A DNA stretch of 64,000 bases from Cyprinodon diabolis. Lineage: Eukaryota > Chordata > Actinopteri > Cyprinodontiformes > Cyprinodontidae. The notes beneath the pieces are model-generated. The model searched no databases. It was not told where the DNA came from and was given only the letters and a program-made list of their open reading frames with translations. Positions 34,601 through 61,530 of this stretch are shown here, piece after piece; within the stretch, counting starts at the first letter, position 1; every line of letters starts with the position of its first letter. Location: the NCBI GenBank assembly GCA_030533445.1, contig CM060065.1:47995964-48059963 (forward strand). The letters run 5' to 3'. Position numbers and translations under genes: made by a program.

Positions 34601-36716
34601 TCACACAGACAGAGAAGCAGATTTACACAAAGCTACTTATTATATAATAACATCAAAAGAAAAGAAACTTAAGGGACATTTTAAAAAGGTTAATTTAAAT
34701 GGCTGATTTGTTTAAACAAATATTTCTTCATTTTTTCCCCTCATGGATTAGCTATTTGGGGTCCTGGGGGATAATTTAGTGTTTGGGAAAATGACTACAG
34801 ATATATGTTATTTTTTGCTGTATTTTGTATTATATTTTTGTGTGTTTTTATTAGTTGTTGCTTTTCTTCATCTATTGGCACGCTGGGCAACCACCCTAAT
34901 GCAGCCCAGAACCCTGTTCAGCACCTGTTGTTCTTAAAGGGAATGTGGTTTTTCTTAATATTATTACACGTTTCTTGCACACAGCTTTGTTGTGCTGTTT
35001 GTATTCTGCAGCCGCTTTCCTCTGAGCTGCAGGTTGGATAGAAGCAACCATCTGAGCTGGTTTAATGCTGGAAGAGGACATTCCCGGACCTTTGACTTCA
35101 CTGTCCTTGTTTCAGATATTTTAACACAACCCACTAAAATGGGCAGATTACTCCTCAGACTGCCAGCAAGTTCATGCAGGTCACTGCTCCTTGGGGACTA
35201 GAATTAAAAAATGTCTTTCTAGAATCTAAATAATCAAAACAATATTCTTAGTGTTTTTATTTTTCTCTTTGCTTGTGGAGTCACATCTCTACCCAGATTT
35301 ATTGTTGTTCCCATTAATTTATGGGGGTAAATGTTCCTCCTTTGTTGCATAAGATTAAATTAACTTGTGGTATGTATTTGTTAAATGAAAAAAAACAAAG
35401 AATTAAGTTTAATGAGTAGAAACTTGGACTCAGATCAATAATTTAGCTGGAACGTCTTCTGAAGTCTGAGTAATTGAACCATTTTTCATAAGCATGTGTC
35501 TGCATAGTTCTCATTCTGCCTGCAGCGTTTCAGACGTAATTTGGGCTGCGTCATGGGCTGCATCCTCAGAGTAAACCTGGAGCAGGGTACCGGAAGTTCT
35601 GGTTTCAGTTGGTGGGATCTGGACTCACCTCAGAGTGAAACTCGTCCCATTGGCTTGAAAGTTTGTTGTTGTACGTCTCTCGGTCTGGCACCACCTGCCT
35701 TGGCCTGAAGAGTCCTGATCCGTTTGGAGCGCATCCGTCTGGTCCAAGTCTGTGCACAGCCCACCTTCACAGACCAACGATGACTGGTTCTGACAGTCAT
35801 TTCTGCCATTTTGTCTGTGATAAAAAGTCACCTACAGGGTCCATAGAACATAATTCAAACATAAAAGTAATTACTCCATATATCTAGACATTTCTCAAAT
35901 ATCTTCATTTAGTACGCTAGTGAAGATTCTCAGTCATCCAGGTCATGGTCTTTCCAAAAAAGAAAATTAAAAACAATCCACTGGAATTGTTTCCAAATTT
36001 AAAGACGTTTCGCTTCCCATCCAGGAAGTTTTTTCAATTCAGAATGTAAGGAATAGCGTTGAGTTTGAGGCTTTATACAGTAGCCCAACAAAGCCTTGTT
36101 TTTGTTTTGAAAACATGCAAATTGGAACAGACAAAGGGGTCCAACCATTTGGGATGTGGGACGTTTGGCTTCTTTTATTAGCCTGCAATGCCCCATACCT
36201 GTCTAGCGTCTGAAGGTCGGTCGTTAAAGGGAATTGACGGCCTGGCTGAATAGGCAAAGTTTTTCTGTTCTTTCTTTAGTTTTCTTTAGACTTTCACTGC
36301 TTTCTTACTCAGTTCTACTTCTAAATTTGACATTTGGGCAGTTCTTTCAACAAATCTATGAAAGCCCAAGTATAGAACTTCAAGTCTTGTATAGAAAACA
36401 AGACTTGAAGTTCTTCAGCTGAAAGGTGATGCATCTGTTGTTTCTTTGGTCATCGCTTTACTGGATTGTATTCCTGCTGTTTGTCATGACTTGTTGTTTG
36501 TGTTGTTTGTTTGATTATTTAAGTTTCAGTGGTACTTTCTGGAGAATCAAGTTAAACTAAAAACAGATAGTTTGAAGCAGTGATGTTCTTTACCTTGTAT
36601 GTCCCATCTCTGTTCGTCCTTGGTGGTGAGAAACTGATGCTGTCCCCATAAAAGCTGACAGCTGAGCCCGTCGCCAGCAGAGCGACCAGCAGAAACAGAA
36701 CTGCACCTGCCCCCAT
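23513..36716 (-). CDS. ZP-domain membrane glycoprotein, copy C (complete, 12 exons)
   Basis: Coding exons in order: 36594-36716, 35629-35831, 30872-31009, 30606-30717, 30285-30471, 28831-28972, 28590-28745, 26763-26934, 26276-26676, 26101-26197, 23803-24034, 23513-23721. All junction phases agree, giving 723 residues. Layout: signal peptide (about 1-19); family-specific N-terminal modules with WCQTER (exon 2), GCCWVSN (exon 3), VPQNC plus DPDGDAVRCRF (exon 4) and SCVAGDVTP (exon 6); ZP domain about 355-600 with SFSTCGTQLE, FYCEFPK, FEIQAFKF and VYITCSVILCEPGNPF; five-Arg processing site 606-610; membrane span about 680-701; tail ending DEFEK. ZP proteins polymerise after furin-type cleavage, so an extracellular or egg-coat-type filament role is inferred. 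It belongs to a fish-expanded family for which I know no firm symbol. The start is the Met before the hydrophobic GAVLFLLVALLA. The weakest junction is the exon-8 acceptor. Confidence 0.87.
24357..25683. mobile_element. Foldback element: 1.33-kb inverted repeat in ZP copy C intron 10
   Basis: Both ends read TATGGGGTTCCGTTAGTGCC inward. Arms of roughly 480-520 bp (24357 to about 24840, and about 25160 to 25683) match closely for most of their length, including gtgattgcattattcttcacttt-type stretches. The right arm has one extra block of about 45 bp. The inner part of each arm is an imperfect tandem array of acctgtcgt...ctctgctgtta units. No coding gene. The structure is that of a foldback or hairpin-type DNA transposon; its superfamily is unclear because I could not define a target duplication. 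Confidence 0.85.
25735..26025 (+). mobile_element. LINE 3' fragment
   Basis: The plus strand reads FQYSAPTAWNNLQKDWKL, the C-terminal end of a LINE ORF2 protein. It is followed by 3' UTR words including tcttggccaggactcccttgaaaaagagat, common in fish LINE tails. It ends about 75 bp before ZP exon 10. Confidence 0.6.
26977..28585. other. ZP copy C intron 7, nothing recognised
   Basis: Contains T-rich tracts near 27505-27580 and AT-rich DNA; no bounded element. Confidence 0.4.
29578..29945 (+). repeat. Widespread vertebrate dispersed repeat, full-length-like
   Basis: Starts ggggctgtgcggtggcgcag and continues through tttgcatgttctcccag, ggtactccagcttccgtc and ccctgcgactgactggtgag to the gatggatggatagatggg tail. 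This word order is found in many fish and other vertebrates. The sequence is present in reverse orientation at 37.67-37.87 kb. Confidence 0.7.
31524..31604. repeat. (ATT)n microsatellite
   Basis: About 27 uninterrupted TTA/ATT units within a ZP copy C intron. Confidence 0.98.
31702..32055. mobile_element. MITE with AAGGTATARTGGAGGA inverted ends
   Basis: The left end AAGGTATAATGGAGGA and the right end TCCTCCACTATACCTT are inverted copies. The element is about 354 bp, non-coding, in intron 2 of ZP copy C. It is related to the copy at 12.0-12.2 kb. Confidence 0.7.
32340..32805 (+). mobile_element. L2-type LINE 3' fragment
   Basis: Contains gtaaaagtagaatgggaggcag, ttatcaggctcttctcctgtgg and gttatgctgctataggctta, collinear with the L2 copy at 2.8/5.8-6.2 kb. 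Confidence 0.75.
32810..33015 (+). repeat. Dispersed fish repeat, copy 2
   Basis: Shares gacattggagaa, tttaacccatc, cagtgggctgccattgtg and gttcttgctcagagagccag with the copy at 8.52 kb. It ends in ccctaaccactagaccacc, a common terminus of this fish family. Confidence 0.6.
33016..35620. other. ZP copy C intron 2 remainder, nothing recognised
   Basis: AT-rich intronic DNA without supported features. Confidence 0.4.
35920..36245. repeat. Penelope-like (PLE) remnant, copy 2, in ZP copy C intron 1
   Basis: Begins gattctcagtcatccaggtcat and contains aaagacgtttcgcttcccatccaggaag and ggtcggtcgttaaag. It is collinear with 11.59-11.9 kb. Confidence 0.55.
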
Positions 36717-38699
36717 GATGCCTTCAAGAATCTGTTTGTGACAAAGTCCAACACACAACTTTCAGCAGCCGAGATGAAGGAGGCCGTTCCTTCCGAGGTC
36801 ATCCAACAGGTCTGACTGGATCTGAGCTTAGTTCAAACCATCCATGCCGTAAAAAAATAGCAAATGACAAAACTATTCACAGCTAGAACCTGCAATTAAC
36901 TGAACAACCTGTGTTATAGATGAAAAGCAGTTCTTTTAAAGTCCACGCAAGGCTGGGAGAAACATTCAACCTCAACGATTTCCATTTCTAGCTTTGTTTT
37001 CATGTTGTTGTTTAGATGCAGCCTTTGACTAGACCGCTCAGAGGTAGTTTTGCTGCTGCACAGGCTAACGTCCCAAATAAAGCTCTGACATTCTCCTTCA
37101 TGATCTTCTGCTAAAGAGCATGATTTACATAAATTCATGGAGGTCATAAAGGGGTAGAGAAGATCACTCAGCAACCACCATGTTTTGAAGTGTGTAATGT
37201 TCTTTTTTGAGAATACTTCATATAGATAGACTGTTTCTTTTATTTGCCAGTTTTTGTTTGGGTCTGCCAGTAATCAGGTCATTTAGTGAATAGGAACCAA
37301 ACACGTGTTCAGTCACAGTTAATGCATTAATGAACAATCGCAGCGAGTACTTTGCACAGATTTTTTCCCCCCAGATTATCTTTGTCTGTTAGTAATTTCT
37401 TGAGAATTTGATAAAATATAGGTGTGACAAAAATACAAAACAAAGAGAAATCTGTCAGGAGTGGATACTTTCCTGCAGCAATATTTTTGGAATCTGCTTA
37501 CTTTTCTGCATTTTTATTTACATCTGTTTCTTTGTTGTTGATTTGTTTCTTATGCAGGAGGAAGAGATGATGAAGAGCTTTAATGAGGCTGTTCTGGCTA
37601 AAAGGATATTGAATTTATTTAGGTATGCATTTATTCACTTAACAATTATTTGTTTTTATACATCCATCCATCCATTTTCTGTCACGCTTTATTCCAGCTG
37701 GGGTTGCGAGGGGTGTTATTGCCTATCTCCAGATGTCTACAGGCGAAAAGGCGGGGTCCAGCCTGGACAGGTCGCCAGTCCATTGCAGGGCAACACAGAG
37801 ACACACAGGACAAACAACCGTTCACACACACTTTCCAGAAATTGGAAAAGCCAATTAACCTACCGGTCATGTTTTTGAGTGTTTATACATATCATACAAA
37901 TATCGTATTAAAAAAATTCCATAGACTGATTCATTACCAAGTAGTTATCAAAAATAACTAAAAGGGAATGCTCTGAATTTCTTAGTCATGTTTCGAAAGA
38001 AATGTTGGAAAAGATTTTGGAACAACACGTTCAGATTCCTTTACAAGAAAGATACAGCACAAGAAAATAAGGGCAATGTAAATAGTTTTAATTAATTTTG
38101 CTTCATTTATATAGTGTTGGTTCAAAGATTATATGAAGACACTTTACTGAGAAATCTTCACCAAAGATTGTTTAAAACTTTTCTAAGGAAACGCAGTATC
38201 AGTGACACTACAGAGCGAAGGGCTCTTTAGGGACATAAGAAACAATCAGATCCCTGAGTGAAGATGGAGGTTGTTTTTTTGTTTTTGTTTTTTTGAGGGT
38301 GTGTGTGTGTGTGTGGGGGGGGATTATATGGTCAGTTCAGAGTTTTGCAGGCTTTGTGGCTTTGTGGTCATTTTAGCAGATTAAGTTGGAACAATTATAT
38401 TTCCATCATTTTTTGCACTTTTCTGGTGAAATAATGAGTTATAAAAACCTGCTTTATATGTGATTTAAATGACACGTCATAATAAATGATCCAGATGAAG
38501 AGCTTGATTGAATGGCATGTTTTTCAATGGTTCTGGTCCATTTATAATGTGGTAACTCTTAAATGCATGATTCCTTAAAATCTTAATTGTTATTTAAGTT
38601 ATATTAATTTGTGTTTCTGAATTTTATTTTTTGAATATTTGCATAGATTTTTTTTGTGACAAAGTAACTTTCGCTTTCCGTAGTCTACGTGACTTTAAC
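36717..38699. other. Head-to-head intergenic region between ZP copy C and arfgap2
   Basis: About 2 kb separate the two divergent start codons (36716 minus, 38736 plus). It holds one dispersed repeat (37665-37870), a short GT run followed by G8 near 38300-38320, and otherwise AT-rich DNA. Promoters of both genes must lie here or nearby. Confidence 0.5.
37665..37870 (-). repeat. Widespread vertebrate dispersed repeat, reverse fragment
   Basis: Starts catccatccatccattttctg and runs through ggcggggtccagcctggacag and ggtcgccagtccattgcaggg. This is the reverse complement of the 3' half of the element at 29.58 kb. Confidence 0.7.
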
Positions 38700-38707
38700 T
38701 GACGTCA
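38700..38707 (+). promoter_or_regulatory. CRE/ATF palindrome upstream of arfgap2
   Basis: A perfect TGACGTCA starts 36 bp before the arfgap2 ATG, with a second TAACGTCA half-type site at about 38716-38723. Position and sequence suit a proximal promoter element or 5' UTR. Use by CREB/ATF factors is inferred. Confidence 0.5.
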
Positions 38708-38735
38708 TCAGACGGTAACGTCAAACGGTGGAAAA

Positions 38736-56073
<17,338 letters not shown>

Positions 56074-56890
56074 GCGCCGGCGGCCGATCGGAGGGAAAAC
56101 GTAATGCCTCCCGACTGACCTGTGCATTTGGACAGAGGCGGGGCGGCGGGGGAGCGTTTGCATGGAGAAGATGGCGTCCCTGCTGCCCGTCTTCCACTAG
56201 GACAGTATTCCCTTCCCCCATTAGCAGAATCTTGAGTTTTATTTTCATAAACCATCAGAAAATAAGAAATCTTTTCTAAAACGGCCGTTTCTGTCCAACC
56301 TGCTGGTCTTAGAGTTTCAACATGTCTTTATTTTTCTTAATTCAGAAATCTGTGTGATTTTGATTGAGAACATTTAAAGTATTTGTTTTATTGTGCGATT
56401 TAAGAACAAGCTGCTGTGTTTTGTTTCAGTTCAGGAATCCATCGTGTTTTAAAGCTGCTGACTTCTAGTAAAGTTTGGCACTGATTTCAGAGCCATCCTG
56501 AGCTGATTGCGCAGCAGATTCTTACCTCTGCTCCCATAAAAACGGTTCAGCTAGGAGCTCAGACCTGAGTGCCGCCTCCAGCTCCAGGATCTGACTATGC
56601 ATCCTCACTTACGCAGCGTTTCCTGTTCGAACCTCAGGTCTGCTGCAGCTCGCCTCTGATCCAAAATACTGGGATTGTTTTCAGGAAATTAATCTTTGGC
56701 TTCAGAAAGTGTGGGCTTTCTGAAGCTCATCCTAAATGTTTGGAGCAGACCTGATGTTCAGCAGATGTTTATTATTTCCTTTATGTTCTGACCCAACAGT
56801 GTCCAATCACATGAAAGGATCAAACTATTTATTTGTAGGCTACAAAGAACCATATCCAGTATGTCAATAAAGATGGAAAGCCTTCAGTTT
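56074..56890 (+). other. arfgap2: arfgap2 3' UTR with polyadenylation signal
   Basis: Sequence after the TGA at 56071-56073. The first good AATAAA in sense orientation is at 56866-56871 (gtcaataaagatgg), so the UTR is about 810 nt. The end is inferred from the signal only. Confidence 0.6.
56768..56773 (-). promoter_or_regulatory. pex16: Candidate pex16 polyadenylation signal
   Basis: AATAAA on the minus strand (TTTATT on plus), about 465 nt after the pex16 stop. If used, pex16 and arfgap2 transcripts overlap at their 3' ends. Confidence 0.35.
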
Positions 56891-57236
56891 CTCTCATCTT
56901 TACGCTTTCAGTCAACTTTTATGTCTGCAGGAGAAATAATAATCTAAAACGTGGAGTTTTCTCTGATTGGAGGAAAAATCAACAGTTGTGGGAAAGTTCA
57001 GCGTTTTTGACCTGCAGGGAAGGATCTTGTCTCACTCCACAAATGATGGAAGCCTGTCGGCGGGGAGTAATTTACAGGCTGGAGGAATGGAGGCGCTCCG
57101 CATGCCTGACCTCCGCAAACAGACCGGTCCTCCGGGTTGGTCAAACCGGATCAGAACAATAACATTTCAGCTCTGTTTCCCAGGACTGACGGGAATGTTG
57201 GTCCATATTCCAGGTGGAGCTGGAATCCAGGAAGGT

Positions 57237-59419
57237 TTATCCCCAGTTGTAGAAGTAGATCTTCTGCCAGGTGGGGAGGTACTCCATCAGAGGACCTGCA
57301 AACAGAAGCTTCAGCTTAGATTCAGGGTCCGACAGTTTCTGTTTGAGGAGAACCATTCACAATAACTTAGATTTTTAGTTTCATTTTGAGTCGGAGCTTA
57401 AATCTCAGCCTGCCGTACTTACGTGCCACAAGTCCAACTCCTGGGACGTGATCAGCCAGAAGTTTGAGCAGGAAAATGATCTTTTCCCTGCAGACAACAA
57501 GGAATATGTTAACCGTCTTTACTGGGAGAACGGAGCTTCTGTGGAGCTCAGCGTGTCTGCGGCTCTGATGCATCATCAGTTTGCTGGATTCAGCTGAAAG
57601 CTTCCTCAAATCCCTTCCGCCTGGTGGGAAAACCCGATCCAGTGTAAGAGTCGTCTCTGAGCCTTGGCATACAGAACGTCTCTAACCGCAAATGGTCTAA
57701 TAGGACTGTAGATCTAGTCCAAGTAGACTCTTACAGGATTGTGAAATCTGAGGGTTTGATGACCTTCCTAAGTTAATAAACATTAAGGTCTCTCTCTTAA
57801 TTAGGTCTCTGACCTCCCCAGAGGAATTGGACCCAAAGGAAGGCGCTATGCTCTTTCCTGGTGAGGAGACGGTTTGGTTCTCAAGGTGAACGTCTCTACG
57901 GTTCATTTTAATCTCTAAGATCCGTTAATTTACTGAGTTTCCTTTGAGTCTCAGAACCATCTAATCTGCTGCTTTGAAATAAAACTGGAGCAGAAGGAAT
58001 AAAAATTCCAGTCTTAACAGACCAGTGAACGGCGTAATCTTAGAGCAGTGTCTACTGAGGATTTTATTCCTTTTTCACGTTACAGAGCGAGACCTTACAG
58101 AGTGGACAAATACTAAAGGTCGCTTCATGTCAACCCCGAGATTTTAAATGACCATATATGGAAAAACCTAAATCTAAAGTAGGAATTCTTTGGTAAAGAC
58201 GTGTTTAAACCTGCTTCTAGGCTCATTTATAACGTGGCCTCGTGGAGGGGGGGGATATGTCTATGATCAGGTTGTAATCTGTTTATCTTACTCTGAGAAT
58301 GTGTCGTAGAACGGGGAGCGCAGTAGATAGTAGCACAGCAGGAAGGCTCGCCGCTTCATCTCAGCTCTCTCCCACCGGTTTTCAAACTTGGCGTCTCTGA
58401 GGATGGCGAAGCTGCAGGAAACAACAGAAATGAGTGAAATGTTTCCACACCCACTCATGACGTGAGAGTAAAAACACTTGATGGTAATAATTGCGTGGGT
58501 TTTTTTTTTTTGCTACTTTGTTGCAGCTGAAACCATGTTTCTGTTTTCTGTGGAATTTTAATCCGATTCAAATTAAATTAAATCTGCAGATAATAAAATT
58601 TCCTGAAAGAATCGCTAAAAAATCTGCAATCATAAGCCTTAATAGGAACATAGATTAATAGAAAACATCCAGGAAGTAAAAGAGCCCTGAACATTCCAGC
58701 ATCATGGGAAACGTGCAAACTTAAATCTGCAAAATGTTGTTATAGGACAAGGTTTTTTTTTTTGGTTTTTTTACCTCGACAGCTCCAGGGCGGCTGAGAC
58801 GAGCCACGGCTTCCACGACCGCTTCCCACAAACTCCCAGACACACAACTGTTTTAGGAAAGATGGAGTAAAGGAAAACTGCTGCTCAGTGAGGCAGAAGC
58901 ATCTGTTTCCCTGCTGAAATATGCAGGGGGAAAATTTGGTGGAAGGATGATCCAACAGGACATTAGATCTTTGAGGAGCAGTTTTTATCTCACGGCTGAT
59001 TAATCCCACACTCAGATCCTCCTTTACTTCTGATCCTCATAGTTTTAGCCTAAATTTTTAGCTTAAAAATAAAAGCTTTGATTCATCCAAAGCTGCAGAT
59101 TTTAAAACCTGAGCCGGTTAGTCCTCTTTTCCAAATATATACCCACTGAAGCTACAGGAAAACAGCTTTCTCTCTCTGGCTGTGAAAGAGAAAAGCTCCC
59201 TCTAGTGGTTGAAACTAGCGTTACCATTTCAAACTGGATCAGACTGTTCTGATTGGAGACCAGCTGGTTAAAGGATACGGTGCACCAGAGGTCGGCTGAT
59301 GTAAACTGACTCGGCAAGCGTCTCTTGGAAGCTCAGATCTGTCGGCCTGCTGTTGATCCTCTCCTGCAGGCCGCTCCTCTTCCTCGGAGCTCCCCACAGC
59401 CGGCTCTGCAGGGACGGAG
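57237..59419 (-). CDS. pex16: Peroxisomal membrane protein PEX16, C-terminal five exons (partial)
   Basis: Minus-strand exons: 59279-59419, 58775-58847, 58292-58411, 57423-57487, 57237-57295 (stop TAA at 57237-57239). All phases agree. They encode the last 151 residues of Pex16 (full human protein about 336), an integral peroxisomal membrane protein that recruits PEX3 and membrane proteins in peroxisome biogenesis. Diagnostic strings: [71 protein letters not shown] and [16 protein letters not shown] at the C-terminus, matching the known Pex16 end almost residue for residue. The upstream intron runs at least 4.5 kb through nested transposons; no further exon was seen before position 64000, so the N-terminal half lies beyond the window. 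The gene is convergent with arfgap2, 1.16 kb between stop codons. Confidence 0.95.
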
Positions 59420-60250
59420 CTGCAGCAGCACAGGGATGAAGGATGTTATTCTCCTGTTAGCATTTCTATCCAACTTAAAGGTGGATCCCTATGAGAAACA
59501 ACAAGCTGCCTGGTCACGATCAGAAACGCTGGTTGCTATGGTGATTCCCGCCTCACGTAAACACATCTCAAAGACGGCAGGCCCCGGTGGAGCCTGCTGG
59601 TTTCATGGATCCATTTAGACGTCTGAGGTGTTTAAAGGGGCAGATCTGATTGGCTGAACACAACATTCAGGCAATGCACTCTGGGTTAAGATTGGACAGA
59701 AACCTGCAGCTCCTCCAGTGGCTGGAGATAAAACTGACTTCAGATCTAAACTGTTCTGAACATTCCACAGGATCAGAACCGAAACGCAACCAAGAAAATA
59801 AATATAAAACCTAGGTCAGCTAAGGCTTTTTGATTCCTGGATGATGGTTCTGATGGATCAGACGGCCGAGAAACGGAGGTCCAAACAGGACTGGCTTTTT
59901 GTTCTGGTTTTTGCTCAAATCCTATTTTAGTCAGGGGGATTTTTTATAAATGTTTTAAAAAAGAAATATGTCTTTAAAAGCAGGGCGAGAGGATGGATGG
60001 ATAGAAAATAGAAGTAAACAGAATCGTGGACAAACAACTGATATCTTTTCTCCTTGCTGCTGTATTTTATTATATTAAGCTTTTATTAAACCAGGAAAGC
60101 ACGCTCTGAGATAAAACATACTTTTTTAAGTAAAAATAAAAATAAATAGTAAAAATAAAAGAAAAATGCATGTAAAATAAATTTTTCATAAACGAACTCT
60201 GTAAGAAAGAATTGAAAAAACTGTTTGCATGAAGTAAATAAGACGTAAAT
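59420..60250. other. pex16 intron or 5' flank, nothing recognised
   Basis: No additional Pex16 coding similarity. The plus-strand open frame at 59325-59618 is antisense to the pex16 exon and is not supported. Confidence 0.4.
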
Positions 60251-60254
60251 CCAG

Positions 60255-60400
60255 CAGCGGTGGAAAAAGCACTCAGCTGTAATACTTGAGTAAAAGTATT
60301 GATGCTCATAGCCAAATCTTAACTACAAGTAAAGTTACTCAATAATCTACTCAAGTATTGAAGTACTCACTTTTAAAATATTTAAGTATTCAAAAAAACT
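60255..60400. repeat. End of a fish MITE (GCGGTGGAAAAAGCACTCAG type)
   Basis: gcggtggaaaaagcactcag...ttgagtaaaagtatt...agtaaagttactcaataa resembles one terminus of a common fish non-autonomous DNA transposon. The other terminus was not located. Confidence 0.4.
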
Positions 60401-61530
60401 AAATAAAATGTTCTATCAGCACATTTCTGTATATTTTTCCAGAGTAATTTTAAAGAACTTGTAACTTTCAGGAACCACCTGATGAATTGATGCATAGAAC
60501 TACGTCCTATAGATTCTACAACACCTTGAAAGAACTTCAGCATGAAAAGGCCACAAAAAGAATTAAGAAGACAGATTATTTCTTATTCAAAAACAAACCA
60601 AAAAGAAAACATGAGTCTTAATTATCCTCTTTCTTTCACTATGGAAAAGGGGTTTAATGTTCTAATCTATTAGAAACTTGGAAACCAGAACTCTGATCTG
60701 AGACTCATCCTACTGAACAATGTGGTCACATAGTACCCCCCCTCTAGAAAATGACAAGTAAATTAAAGATACCGTGAACCCTTGTTTTTCGACTATTGTT
60801 GAAAACTTGTTCAGGCTTATATCCCTCTTCCTCAATGATTGCTTTAAATTTATTTCTGGGGAACACTTCTCAGAGGCTCTCAGAGAAACATTTTTAAGTC
60901 CAAAGCATTTCTTGTATTTTTCAAACCAGTCCTTGTTGGCATTAAATGTGCTTGTTACTGCGTAAACAGCACACGTTGATGGCCGGTATCTGCATCCTCC
61001 TCCCTGTCATTTACAGTGATGGGAGTAACGGCGTTGAAAGTTAACCTTTTTTAGTAACAAGTAATCTAACTCATTACTTTGACTGTAACTATAACGCAGT
61101 TACCATGGCCGACAACCCGTTACTGCACGTTACTCAGGTCGCACAATTAACCTTTTTTTTCCATGATAGGACTCATGTGCGCCTTGTCATGAAGGGTGGA
61201 TGAGATTGGCTGATGTATAGTGAGATTCCATCTATCAGTTGGGTAGGTGGGTGTTTCCGCTGGTGGGTGTTAACGTACAGCACACTCGGAGAGATGGAGA
61301 GTGAGGATGACTCCAGCAGCAAAACAGCGTTTTCTAGATGGAAATACCGGTGTTACATCGAGCTGCGTTTCCCCATCAGATACGGTTTCCCCTGCATCTC
61401 CGCACAGAGCAGGCTGCAAGTTTTACCGCGCAAGAGACGGGAAACGCGCATGCTCGCTAAAGGCGCGTAACAGCCGCCCTGTACTCGCGCCACAGGAGAA
61501 CTACGGAGAGCGTGAACGATCATTAGTCTA

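Noticed and set aside
59325..59618. 97-codon plus-strand open frame
   Set aside because: Antisense to a pex16 exon whose reading frame matches the known protein.
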